Source: Massilia mucilaginosa
GTDB lineage: Bacteria; Pseudomonadota; Gammaproteobacteria; Burkholderiales; Burkholderiaceae_D
NCBI RefSeq assembly: GCF_011682145.1
Contig: NZ_WHJH01000068.1
Coordinates: 1 to 32,088, forward strand
Direction of reading: 5' to 3'
DNA length: 32,088 nt
Shown here: positions 17,228-25,257 of the stretch, piece after piece
How the letters are laid out: each line of letters starts with the position of its first letter
How positions within the stretch are numbered: position 1 is the stretch's first letter
The notes under the pieces: model-generated
The model's input: only the letters and a program-made list of their open reading frames with translations
Told to the model about the DNA's origin: nothing
The model's database searches: none
Translations under genes and position numbers: made by a program

Positions 17228-18000
17228 GCGGATTCCTCGGTTGGGATGAAAATACGGCGGCTGCCGTGGGGAAGGACTTCAATCGGGTGGCCCAGGTAGC
17301 GGCTCAGGACCGGTGCTTGCATTACTTCGTCGACCGGGCCGGCCAGCCATTCGCCGTCGCCCATCATCAGCAGCGCGTGGCTGGACGCCTGGTGCGCCAG
17401 GTTCAAATCGTGGCCGATCATCACGGCGGTCTTGCCCTGTTCGCGGCACAGCTTCGCCAGCAGGCGCATCACGCTGTGCTGGTGCGCCAGGTCGAGCGCG
17501 TTGGCTGGCTCGTCGAGCAGCAGCAGCGGCGTGTCCTGCGCCAGCATGGCGGCGATGGCCACGCGCTGGCGCTCGCCGCCGGACAGGGTGCGCACGTCGC
17601 GCTCGGCCAGGTCGGCCACTTCCATCGACGCCAGCGCGGCGTGGGCGATGGCGTAGTCGTCGCTGCCTTCCCAGTAGCGGTTGGCGTGGTAGGGATGGCG
17701 CGCGGCCAGCACGGTTTCGATGGCGCGGTAGGCAAAGGCGTCGCTGCGCGATTGCGGCAAAAAGGCGCGCTGGCGCGCCAGTTCTTCGAGCGGCCAGTCG
17801 GCCAATGCGCGTCCGCCGATGGCGATGGCGCCGCCGTCGGGATCGCGCAAGCCGGCCAGGGTGCGCATCAGCGTGCTCTTGCCGGCGCCGTTGCGGCCGA
17901 TGACGCACCACGACTCGCCGCTGCGCACCTGCCAGTCGAGGTTTTTCACCAGCGTGCGGCTGCCGGCGGTGAGGAGCAGTTGGCGCGCTTCGATCATCAT
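17224..18000 (-). CDS. btuD: Cobalamin ABC transporter ATP-binding protein (BtuD-like)
   Basis: A 258-residue ABC ATPase. Walker A is GRNGAGKST (35-43), the Q-loop lies in FLPQSRSD (80-87), the signature is LSGGERQRV (139-147), Walker B is LLLLDEP (159-165; D163, E164), and the switch histidine is in IGHDLNLAHQ. It powers BtuC for corrinoid import across the inner membrane. The frame is open upstream into btuC, but the paired ATGs at 18000/17997 mark the family start. The start overlaps the btuC stop (ATGA) and the stop overlaps the cobO start. Confidence 0.93.
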   Translation of the reverse strand: MMIEARQLLLTAGSRTLVKNLDWQVRSGESWCVIGRNGAGKSTLMRTLAGLRDPDGGAIAIGGRALADWPLEELARQRAFLPQSRSDAFAYRAIETVLAARHPYHANRYWEGSDDYAIAHAALASMEVADLAERDVRTLSGGERQRVAIAAMLAQDTPLLLLDEPANALDLAHQHSVMRLLAKLCREQGKTAVMIGHDLNLAHQASSHALLMMGDGEWLAGPVDEVMQAPVLSRYLGHPIEVLPHGSRRIFIPTEESA

Positions 18001-19022
18001 GAGCGGTTCAGCCGGTGGAGTTGGTACAAAAAGACGGGGGCGCCGATCAGCGCCGTGATCACGCCCACCGGCAGCTGCTGCGGCGCCAGTACGGTGCGCG
18101 CCAGGGTATCGGCCAGCACCAGGAAGGCGCCGCCGGCCAGGGTGGCTGCGGGAATGAGCAAACGGTGATCCGGGCCGCAGGCGAAGCGGCAGGCGTGCGG
18201 CACGATCAGGCCGACGAAGCCGATGCTGCCGGCGCTGGTCACGGCGCTGGCGGTCAGCATGCCGGAGCAGAAAAACAGTCCCTTGCGCAGCGCGCTGACC
18301 GGAATGCCGAGGGTGGCGGCGGCTTCCGCGTGCAGCGCCAGCACGTTCAGGGAACGCGCGCTGCGCAGGGCGAAAACGAGGCCGACGGCCAGGACGATCC
18401 ACGGCAGCGGGCGCAAAGGCGCACCGGCGATGTCGCCGATCATCCAGAAAATCATGCTGCGCAAGCGGCTTTCGGGGGCGATCGAGAGCATCAGGGTCAC
18501 CAGCGCGATGCAGGAGGTGGAGAGAATGGCGCCGGTTAGCAGCAGCAGGGACGAACCGCCTTCGGCCGCCGCGTTGCCGCGCAGGTCGCGCCGGGCCAGC
18601 ATATACAGCAGCATCGATACCGCCACCGCGCCCACGAACGCGGCCACGTCGACCATCCACATGGCCCACATGAACAGCAGCGCGGCCAGCGCGCCGACCG
18701 AGGCGCCGGCCGAGATGCCAAGTACGTACGGCTCGGCCAGGGGATTGCGCAGCAAGGCTTGCATCATCACGCCGGCCAGCGCCAGTGCGCCGCCGGTGAC
18801 GAAGGCCACCAGTGCGCGCGACAGGCGCAGGTCGAGCAGGGTGGCGGCCAGGGTCGAGGTATCGCCTTTCGCAAGGGCGATGAGCGCGCCCGGCATCTCG
18901 GCCAGCGCGACCGGCACCGAGCCGACCATCCCGGCGACGACCAGGCTTGCCAATGCCAATAAGGTCAGCGTCGTGATGATGACGCCGGCCCTGTGGCGCA
19001 TAGTGCGAAAGAACGGATGCAT
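17997..19022 (-). CDS. btuC: Cobalamin ABC transporter permease (BtuC-like, FecCD family)
   Basis: A 341-residue multi-spanning inner-membrane permease with about ten hydrophobic helices. Family hallmarks are LRLSRALVAFVTGGALALAGVMMQALLRNPLAEPYVLGISAGAS (about 66-110) and the late GSIGFVGLIVPHACR segment that contacts the ATPase. The length fits the FecCD/BtuC family. The start at 19022 is preferred because GGGGT lies about four bases upstream. A second ATG eight codons later is possible. The gene begins 18 bases after btuB. Iron-siderophore permeases share the same fold, so the cobalamin assignment rests on the neighbours and on the riboswitch upstream. Confidence 0.92.
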   Translation of the reverse strand: MHPFFRTMRHRAGVIITTLTLLALASLVVAGMVGSVPVALAEMPGALIALAKGDTSTLAATLLDLRLSRALVAFVTGGALALAGVMMQALLRNPLAEPYVLGISAGASVGALAALLFMWAMWMVDVAAFVGAVAVSMLLYMLARRDLRGNAAAEGGSSLLLLTGAILSTSCIALVTLMLSIAPESRLRSMIFWMIGDIAGAPLRPLPWIVLAVGLVFALRSARSLNVLALHAEAAATLGIPVSALRKGLFFCSGMLTASAVTSAGSIGFVGLIVPHACRFACGPDHRLLIPAATLAGGAFLVLADTLARTVLAPQQLPVGVITALIGAPVFLYQLHRLNRS

Positions 19023-19040
19023 GCGACCCCTGTTTGCTGC

Positions 19041-20918
19041 CTATCGGGCGCCGAAGCGAATGCCGGCAAATACCTGGCGGCCCGCGGTGGCGTAATTACG
19101 CGCCAGTTCGTATTGTTTGTCGGCGACGTTGTTCAACCGTAGCACAGCCGACCAGTCGGGGGCAAAGCGATACGAGGCAAACAGGTTCACCTGGCCGTAG
19201 CCGGGCAGGGTGTGGCGGTTGGCCAGGTCGTCGAAGCGCTTGCCGGACAACTGCACGCCCACGCCGGCGATCACGTTGCCGGCGTTGTATTCGACGGCGA
19301 ACTTGGCGTGGCGCCTGGCGCGCCGCTGCAGGTTTTTGCCGGTGGTGTCGTCGCGCGGGTCCTGGAAGTCGATCGAGCCGCTCATGTCGACATCGCCCAT
19401 GCGGGTGCGCGCGCCGAGCGTGACGCCTTCCAGGGTGGCGCGGTTGACGTTGTAGGCGCAGCCGTTCGGGTGCGTGTCCAGCTGGACCGGGCATTTGCCG
19501 GTGTTGACCAGCAGGTCGCTCAGGCGGTTGCGGTAGTAAACCGCGCTGGCCTCGGTGACGCCGTCGTTGTAGTAGGCGCCGCCTTCGACGTTTTTACCTT
19601 GTTCGGGCTTGTTGGTGTCGACCCCGTAGCCGGGGTAATACAGTTCATTGAAGGTCGGTGCGCGGAAACTGGTGCCGGCGCTGGCGTTCAGGCGCAGCGC
19701 GCGCGTGAGTTTGTAGCCGTAGCCGATGGCGCCGGTGACCTTGTCGCCATATTGGGTGCTGTCGTCGCGCCGCGCGCTGGCGCTGGCCAGGTGCTTGCCG
19801 CGCTTCGCCGAGTAGGCGGCGGCGACCGAGTTGGTGGCGCGGCTGGTGTTCAGCGCGCGCGTGGTGTCGGCGAACACGCTTTCCACGCGCCGTTCGAGCA
19901 CCAGTTGCAGCAGGTCGCCGCCGAGAGCGATGTCGTGCTGCATGCTGTAGGCGTGCGCGCGCGTGTCGATGCGGTTGCTGGCGCTGGCGCTGGTGAAGTT
20001 GACCGATTTGTCGTCGGCCTCGGAGGCTTGCAAACTCATTTTCCAGCCGCTGCTGAACTGGTGCTTGGAGTACACGGCGATGTTGTCCATGTTCTGCACG
20101 CTGCGCACGTCGAACGGGTTCGGGCCCGAATCGTACTGTGACTTGAGGTGGCTGTGCAGGTACAGCAGGCCCGCTTCGTGGCCCTTGGCCAGCACGATGC
20201 CCAGCTGGCCGCTGGCGCTGTCGCGCGCGTAGCCGTCGTTGTCCTTGTTGTACGACGAGGTACCCGGCCTGGTGGCCGAGAAGCCCTGGTCCTTGTCTTT
20301 CGACAGGCCGAACGCGTAGTTGATGCTGTTCTCGCCCTCGCTGGCGCCGGATACGCCGAAGGTCATCGCGCGCGCCTTGTCGCTGCCCGCTTCCACGCTG
20401 GCGCTCACGGCGGCCGGACCGGCGCCGCGCCGGGTGAAGATCTGCACCACGCCGCCGATGGCGTCGGCGCCGTACATGGTGGCCAGCGGGCCGTAGACGA
20501 TTTCGACGCGGTCGATGTTCGCCAGCGGCAGGGTGGCCCAGTTGGCGATGCCGCTGGTGGACGAGCCGATGCGCACGCCGTCGACCAGCACCACGGTCTG
20601 CTTGGCGTCGCCGCCGCGAATGAACACTTGCGATGCGGTACCAGGGCCGCCGTTACGGGTGATCTCGATGCCGCGCTGCTTTTGCAGCAGGTCGACGACA
20701 TTGGCCGCGCCCGAACGGGCGATGTCGCCGGCGCTGATCAGGACATGGTCGCTCAGGACCTCGCTTGACGGTTGCGGCGCGCGCGCGGCGGTGATGATGA
20801 CGGCAGTATTGGCAGCAGCGGCGGCGCTATCGGCAGGGCTGTCGGCGAGGGCGCAAGGGGCGGTAAAAGCTAGCGCGAGCGACGTCAGGGCCGCGTGGCG
20901 AACAACAGGAAAGGTCAT
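19041..20918 (-). CDS. btuB: TonB-dependent outer-membrane cobalamin receptor (BtuB-like)
   Basis: A 625-residue outer-membrane receptor for corrinoids. It has a signal peptide (1-25, ending CALA), a TonB-box-like TAVIITAAR (38-46) and a plug domain (about 50-165) with VVDLLQKQRGIEI, VFIRGGDAKQTVVLVDGVRIG and VEIVYGPLATMYGADAIGGVVQIFT. The remainder is a beta-barrel rich in aromatic and Gly strands. It transports substrate into the periplasm using TonB/ExbBD energy. It is the first gene after the cobalamin riboswitch, which strongly supports the substrate. It ends in GIRFGAR rather than the usual terminal aromatic residue, a small oddity for a barrel protein. The ribosome binding site is weak, as in many riboswitch-controlled starts. 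Confidence 0.93.
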   Translation of the reverse strand: MTFPVVRHAALTSLALAFTAPCALADSPADSAAAAANTAVIITAARAPQPSSEVLSDHVLISAGDIARSGAANVVDLLQKQRGIEITRNGGPGTASQVFIRGGDAKQTVVLVDGVRIGSSTSGIANWATLPLANIDRVEIVYGPLATMYGADAIGGVVQIFTRRGAGPAAVSASVEAGSDKARAMTFGVSGASEGENSINYAFGLSKDKDQGFSATRPGTSSYNKDNDGYARDSASGQLGIVLAKGHEAGLLYLHSHLKSQYDSGPNPFDVRSVQNMDNIAVYSKHQFSSGWKMSLQASEADDKSVNFTSASASNRIDTRAHAYSMQHDIALGGDLLQLVLERRVESVFADTTRALNTSRATNSVAAAYSAKRGKHLASASARRDDSTQYGDKVTGAIGYGYKLTRALRLNASAGTSFRAPTFNELYYPGYGVDTNKPEQGKNVEGGAYYNDGVTEASAVYYRNRLSDLLVNTGKCPVQLDTHPNGCAYNVNRATLEGVTLGARTRMGDVDMSGSIDFQDPRDDTTGKNLQRRARRHAKFAVEYNAGNVIAGVGVQLSGKRFDDLANRHTLPGYGQVNLFASYRFAPDWSAVLRLNNVADKQYELARNYATAGRQVFAGIRFGAR

Positions 20919-20949
20919 GACAAATCTTTAGTGAATGCGATTGCGAGCA

Positions 20950-20972
20950 ACCGGCCGACGTCCCCGTTGGCC
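20950..20972 (-). promoter_or_regulatory. Candidate expression-platform hairpin of the cobalamin riboswitch
   Basis: In the btuB leader RNA, positions 20972 to 20953 can form a hairpin with GGCC/GGCC outer and ACG/CGT inner pairs around a single A-C mismatch. The segment GGCCGGT (20956-20950) is also perfectly complementary to ACCGGCC in the B12 box (21025-21019). The two pairings share bases and exclude each other, as expected of a switch. No T run follows, so control of translation or of Rho access is more likely than intrinsic termination. This is inferred from base pairing only. Confidence 0.45.
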
Positions 20973-21013
20973 AGATTGAAAAGGAACGCGGATATGGCTG
21001 CGTGTTCCCACCT

Positions 21014-21214
21014 GTGTTGGCCGGTATCCGGGCTGGCAAATGCGGCCGTCTCACCTTCCCATGCCAAATGCACAGTGGTCAATCGAGGCGGCTCGTCGCC
21101 ATGTCAGCGACATTTGCTTACCGTTGCGGGGGCAGCACACGTTGGCCTGTTTGTCGCAGGCTTCGTGTTTCCCAGTTTAACTGCGCTCATGGACATGGGC
21201 GCGGGCACCAACAC
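21014..21214 (-). promoter_or_regulatory. Cobalamin (B12) riboswitch upstream of btuB
   Basis: The minus strand carries the conserved parts of the cobalamin aptamer in order. First comes CCCCCGCAACGGTAAG (21132-21117). Next is ACCACTG followed by TGGGAAGG in the junction region (21079-21054). Last is the B12 box AGCCCGGATACCGGCC (21034-21019). A perfect seven-base P1 stem closes it: GTGTTGG (21214-21208) with CCAACAC (21020-21014). The aptamer lies between cobC and btuB, 95 bases before the btuB start, and should reduce expression of btuB and the following genes when adenosylcobalamin is plentiful. The internal peripheral stems were not folded in full. Confidence 0.93.
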
Positions 21215-21220
21215 CCGATA

Positions 21221-21226
21221 ATTATA
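21221..21226 (-). promoter_or_regulatory. Candidate -10 element driving the riboswitch-btuB transcript
   Basis: A perfect TATAAT on the minus strand covers the TAA stop codon of cobC. Transcription would start about seven bases later, close to 21214, which is the first base of the riboswitch P1 stem. The -35 region at 17-18 bases spacing is poor (CGAGAC), so an activator may be needed, or cobTSC read-through may contribute. The exact match and position make it the best candidate. Confidence 0.55.
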
Positions 21227-21767
21227 CACAGTCGATGATGACGGTCTCGCCGTAGGCAATGGCATGGGGGTGCTGTGCCGCTTCCAGTGCCATGGCCTCG
21301 GGACCCAGTCCGCGCGCGCGGGCGGCCAGCAGGCGGATGGTGCCGGCGTGGCAGATGACGATGGCGCCGGGCGTTTGCGCTTGCATGCGGTCGGTATAAA
21401 ACGCCGACACGCGGCGCGCCATGGCGGTCACGCTTTCGCCGCCGCCGGGGCGGTAGCCGGCCATGTCGGCGGCCCAGGCGTCGACGCCGGCGCGGTCGAT
21501 GTCGTCCCAGCGGCGCATTTCCCAGTCGCCGAAATCGAGTTCGGCCAGGCGCGGGTCGTACTGCACCGCTACGCCGCCCAGGGCCTGCGCCAGTGCGGCG
21601 CAGCGCCGCAGGGGACTGGAAAAGATCGGCAGGCCGGCGGGCAGGCGCGCGCGCAGGGCGGGCAGGGCCAGTGCCTGCAATACTGGATCGACAGTCAGGT
21701 CGGTGCGCCCGTAGCACACGCCGGATGTCACCTGCGGCGCCAGGTGGCGCACCAGATGCAAACGCAT
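21222..21767 (-). CDS. cobC: Alpha-ribazole phosphatase-like histidine phosphatase (CobC)
   Basis: A 181-residue phosphoglycerate mutase-type phosphatase. The phosphorylated histidine is His8 in LVRHLAP, followed by the subgroup-typical SGVCYGRTDL (15-24), IFSSPLRRC, LAELDFGDWE and the second histidine in VICHAGTIR. In the cobalamin pathway such enzymes remove phosphate from alpha-ribazole-5'-phosphate or from adenosylcobalamin-5'-phosphate. The RH is followed by LAP instead of the common GET, which is frequent in the proteobacterial VRHxxP subgroup. The start lies one base after the cobS stop. The stop codon overlaps the putative -10 of the riboswitch promoter. Confidence 0.88.
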   Translation of the reverse strand: MRLHLVRHLAPQVTSGVCYGRTDLTVDPVLQALALPALRARLPAGLPIFSSPLRRCAALAQALGGVAVQYDPRLAELDFGDWEMRRWDDIDRAGVDAWAADMAGYRPGGGESVTAMARRVSAFYTDRMQAQTPGAIVICHAGTIRLLAARARGLGPEAMALEAAQHPHAIAYGETVIIDCV

Positions 21768-21768
21768 G

Positions 21769-22560
21769 TCAGAGCCAGGCGCCGTGCTGGAAAAACGCCA
21801 GCAGCGCGAGATAAATGAGCACTTCGGCCACCTGCTGCACGGCGCCCAGGCAGTCGCCGGTATAGCCGCCGATGCGGCGCAGGCACTTGGCGCCCAGCCA
21901 CCACGCCACCAGCGCGGCGCCGATCACGCTTGCGAGCAGCGCAAGCCAGGGCACCATGCCGGCCGTGGCCAGGGCCAGCGCGGGCACGCCGGCGCAGGCG
22001 CAGGCGATGCCGAATTCGTGGTGGCTCATATGCTGGGCCATCGGCTTGGCCTTGCCCTCGGCGCGCGCGTATTCCATTTCCCAGACCAGGCTGACGGCCG
22101 CAAGGCGCGACAGGGGATGGGCGATGAACAGCGCGGCGATGACGGCGGGCGCGGGCAGGGACCACAGCGCGGCGCACTTGAGGCCCACCGTGAGCCCCAT
22201 GCCGGCCGCGCCATAGGTGCCGATACGGGAGTCCTTCATGATTTCCAGTACCCGCTCGGTGGTCAATCCGCCGCCGAAGCCGTCGCACATGTCGGCCAGG
22301 CCGTCTTCGTGGAAGGCACCGGTCAGGTAGATCGCCGCCGCCGTCGACAGGATCACCGCCACGGGGGCGGGGAACAGCCACGCCGCAGCGGCATACACCG
22401 CCGCCGCCACGCCGGCCACCACCACGCCCACCAGCGGAAAATAGCGCGACGCATGGTGCAGCCAGGCCGGATCGAATCCGACCCAGCCCGGAATCGGCAC
22501 GCGCGTGAAGAACTGCAGCGCGATGAAGAACAGCCGGCACTGGTGGATGATGCTGGCCAT
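21769..22560 (-). CDS. cobS: Adenosylcobinamide-GDP ribazoletransferase (cobalamin synthase, CobS)
   Basis: A 263-residue polytopic membrane enzyme that joins AdoCbi-GDP to alpha-ribazole (phosphate), the last assembly step. Hallmarks are the N-terminal ALQFFTRVPIP (14-24), FPLVGVVVAG, and the acidic FHEDGLADMCDGFGGG (83-98), which is expected to bind Mg2+. Further on come DSRIGTYGAAGMGL and the C-terminal RRIGGYTGDCLGAVQQVAEV. About six to seven hydrophobic helices are visible. GAGG just before the ATG serves as ribosome binding site and overlaps the cobT stop region; the two genes are nine bases apart. Confidence 0.95.
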   Translation of the reverse strand: MASIIHQCRLFFIALQFFTRVPIPGWVGFDPAWLHHASRYFPLVGVVVAGVAAAVYAAAAWLFPAPVAVILSTAAAIYLTGAFHEDGLADMCDGFGGGLTTERVLEIMKDSRIGTYGAAGMGLTVGLKCAALWSLPAPAVIAALFIAHPLSRLAAVSLVWEMEYARAEGKAKPMAQHMSHHEFGIACACAGVPALALATAGMVPWLALLASVIGAALVAWWLGAKCLRRIGGYTGDCLGAVQQVAEVLIYLALLAFFQHGAWL

Positions 22561-22569
22561 GCCGTGACC

Positions 22570-23604
22570 TCAGGCCGACTGGCCGGCCACGCGCGCCGAC
22601 TGGAATGTGGCCATCTCGCCGAGGAAGTTGACGGCCGCGTGCAGCAGCGGCAAGGCCAGTGCGCAGCCGGTGCCTTCGCCCAGGCGCAGGCCGAGGTTCA
22701 GGAGCGGGCTGGCGTTGAAGTGTTCTAGCATGCGCGCATGGCCCGCTTCGTCCGAGCAGTGCGAAAACACGCAGTAGTCGAGGATGGCCGGCTGCATGCG
22801 TGCCGCCACCAGCAGCGCGCTGCTGACGATGAAGCCGTCGATCAGCAGCACCATGCGCCGTTCGGCCGCCTTGAGCATGGCGCCGACGATCATGGCGATC
22901 TCGAAGCCGCCGAAGGTGGCCAGGATGTCGAGCGGTTCGCTCATCTCGCCATGCAGGGCGACGGCCGCCTCGATCACGCTCTGCTTGTGCAGTACGCCCT
23001 CGGCCGACAAACCGGTGCCGGCGCCCACGCAGTCGGCCACCGGCACGCCGGTCAGCTTGTGCATCAGCGCGGCGGCGGCGGTGGTGTTCCCGATGCCCAT
23101 TTCGCCGAAGCCGATCACATTGCCTTCCAGGTTGCCGACGATGCGCATGCCGTGCGCCAGGGCGGCGGCGCATTCGGCCCAGCTCATGGCCGGCTGCTCG
23201 GCGAAATTGGCGGTGCCGCGCGCGACCTTGCAGTCCATCAGCGCGGCGCGCTTGCCGAAGTCGTGATTGACGCCGGCGTCGATGATCTGCAGCGCGCAGC
23301 CGTTCTGGCGCGCGAAGACGTTGATCGCCGCGCCCCTGGACAGGAAGTTCTCGACCATCTGCCAGGTGACGCTTTGCGGATAGGCCGAGACGCCTTCGGC
23401 CACCACGCCGTGATCGGCCGCGAACACCAGGATGGCCGGCTTGTGCAGCGCGACTCTGGTGGTTTGCTGGATCAGGCCGATCTGCCTGGCCAGCGTTTCG
23501 AGCGCGCCCAAACTGCCCAGCGGCTTGGTCTTGTTGTCGATCGCTTGGGCCAGTTCGCTGGCCAGCAGGGGGTCGTGGGTGGAAGCTATGTCTGGGAGGC
23601 GCAT
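22570..23604 (-). CDS. cobT: Nicotinate-nucleotide--dimethylbenzimidazole phosphoribosyltransferase (CobT)
   Basis: A 344-residue enzyme that makes alpha-ribazole-5'-phosphate from nicotinate mononucleotide and a lower-ligand base such as dimethylbenzimidazole. Family motifs include DNKTKPLGSLGALETLA (23-39), VFAADHGVVAEGVSAYPQSVT, GEMGIGNTTAAAAL and the late RLGEGTG with Glu310, matching the catalytic glutamate of Salmonella CobT. The frame stays open to 24111, but the ATG at 23604 gives the family N-terminus. No Shine-Dalgarno sequence precedes it: the upstream bases are pyrimidine-rich. It is the first gene of cobT-cobS-cobC and is divergent from the DUF2868 gene across 174 bases. No second B12 riboswitch is visible there. 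Confidence 0.95.
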   Translation of the reverse strand: MRLPDIASTHDPLLASELAQAIDNKTKPLGSLGALETLARQIGLIQQTTRVALHKPAILVFAADHGVVAEGVSAYPQSVTWQMVENFLSRGAAINVFARQNGCALQIIDAGVNHDFGKRAALMDCKVARGTANFAEQPAMSWAECAAALAHGMRIVGNLEGNVIGFGEMGIGNTTAAAALMHKLTGVPVADCVGAGTGLSAEGVLHKQSVIEAAVALHGEMSEPLDILATFGGFEIAMIVGAMLKAAERRMVLLIDGFIVSSALLVAARMQPAILDYCVFSHCSDEAGHARMLEHFNASPLLNLGLRLGEGTGCALALPLLHAAVNFLGEMATFQSARVAGQSA

Positions 23605-23778
23605 CGTGAAGAGAGATAAGAAAGTGTCAAGAAAATTCCGCGCTAAGATAGCACATCCCTGCTTGCGCGTTTCTGCAAGACCAGCATGGGGAGGCAAAGT
23701 GCGGCACAATTGGCCTGTGAATGTTGTCGTTTCATACAGGTCCCCGCAAATATGAGCGCGTAATAGAACAGGAAAAGC

Positions 23779-25257
23779 ATGAACGAACAGGTGGCAAGGA
23801 ACGTGGTGCTGGTGCGCTCCATCGAAACCATGGACGGCAAGCACGAGGTACTGAGTGACGACGATCGCCTGTACGCCAGCCGCAGCGCCAAGGAACTGGC
23901 GCAATGGCAAGCGTCCGACAGCAAGTCGGAAGTGACGACCGAGCACTTTTTGCAGCAGCGCGCCGAGCAGATCCTCAAGCGCCTGAGCGAGCGCACGCCC
24001 GCGTTCGGGGCCATTGCGCGCCGCCGCGGCAGCTTCAAGGCGCTGTCGCTCGGCTTGCCGCTGCTGGCGCTGGTGCTCGGCGCGGCGGTCGACCGGATCG
24101 GCGATCCGCATCGGGTCGATTTGCTGTCGGCGCCGCTGCTGGCGATTATCGGCTGGAATATGCTGGTGTATTTACTGTTGATGGCGTGGATGTTGGCGCC
24201 CGCGCGTAAGAACGGCTGGGTATCGCCGGCCTTGATGCGCCGCCTGAGCGGCGCGCAATTGTCGCTGCCGCGCAAGTTGCCGAATGTGCTGGCGGCCGGG
24301 CTCACCGATTTCAGCCTCCAATGGAGCGAGCTGAGCGCCAGGCTGACGCAGGCGCGCCTGGCGCGCACCATGCACCTGGCGGCCGCCATGTTTGCCGTGG
24401 GCGCGCTGCTGTCGCTGTACGCGCGCGGCTTCCTGACGCAATATGTGGCTGGCTGGGAAAGCACTTTCCTCGACGCCACCCAGGTGCATGGCATCCTGTC
24501 GGTGCTGTTTGCGCCGGCCGTGGCGCTGTTGCCGCTGGAAGGTTTCAGCATTGCCGATATCGAGGCCTTGCACTTTTCCAAGCTGTCGACCGGGATGGGC
24601 GGGGCCAAGTGGGTGCATCTGTACGGGGCGACCTTGCTGCTGCTGGTGGTGCTGCCGCGCCTGGTACTGGCGGGCGTGGCGCACTGGCGCGCGCAGCGGA
24701 TGCACAACAAATTTCCGCTGGACCTGGAACAGCCGTACTTCCGCAAGCTCAACGGCGAGGCCGGCACCAGCGCGCCGGCGCTGCTGCGCGTGCTGCCCTA
24801 CAGCTACACCCTGGACGAGGCGCGCGACAAGGGCCTGTCGCAGATCGCCGTGACCCTGTACGGCGAACAGGCGCGGGTGATGCTGCGGCCATCGTCCGGC
24901 TATGGCGAAGAAGCGGTCGACGCCCTGCGCGATCTGAGCGTGGATGACGCCAATGTGACAGCGAGCGCCGTGCTGTTCAGCCTGGCCGCGACGCCGGAGA
25001 AAGAAAACCACGGCGCCTTTCTCGATCATCTGGTGCGCGCTTCGCAACGCGGCATTGCCGTGCTGGTCGACGAATCGGCGCTGACCGAGCGCAGCGGCAC
25101 CCAGGCCGGGGCCGATGTGCGGCTGGCCGAGCGGATCGCACTGTGGCAGCAGTTCTGCCAGTTCCACCGCGCCCCGGCGACCATCGTCAACCTGCTCCAT
25201 CCCGAGCGCCGCCCGCTGGAGCTCGGCGCCGGACTTAGTTTATCGAAGGCATCATGA
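23779..25257 (+). CDS. DUF2868 family membrane protein, partner of a GTPase-like protein
   Basis: A 492-residue protein recognised as DUF2868-like; its function is not established. The N-terminal 80 residues are soluble and charged. Five hydrophobic segments follow at about 88-107, 115-140, 196-217, 237-253 and 279-300. The C-terminal part (about 305-492) is a soluble domain with GLSQIAVTLYGEQARVML and a possible Rossmann-like alternation. AGGA lies seven bases before the ATG. The stop overlaps the start of the DUF3482 gene (ATGA), so the two proteins are probably made in fixed ratio and act together at the inner membrane. It is divergent from cobT, but nothing links it to cobalamin. Confidence 0.82.
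   Translation: MNEQVARNVVLVRSIETMDGKHEVLSDDDRLYASRSAKELAQWQASDSKSEVTTEHFLQQRAEQILKRLSERTPAFGAIARRRGSFKALSLGLPLLALVLGAAVDRIGDPHRVDLLSAPLLAIIGWNMLVYLLLMAWMLAPARKNGWVSPALMRRLSGAQLSLPRKLPNVLAAGLTDFSLQWSELSARLTQARLARTMHLAAAMFAVGALLSLYARGFLTQYVAGWESTFLDATQVHGILSVLFAPAVALLPLEGFSIADIEALHFSKLSTGMGGAKWVHLYGATLLLLVVLPRLVLAGVAHWRAQRMHNKFPLDLEQPYFRKLNGEAGTSAPALLRVLPYSYTLDEARDKGLSQIAVTLYGEQARVMLRPSSGYGEEAVDALRDLSVDDANVTASAVLFSLAATPEKENHGAFLDHLVRASQRGIAVLVDESALTERSGTQAGADVRLAERIALWQQFCQFHRAPATIVNLLHPERRPLELGAGLSLSKAS

Noticed and set aside
23605-23778. A second cobalamin riboswitch before cobT
   Set aside because: The 174-base divergent region contains no B12 box and none of the conserved core segments.
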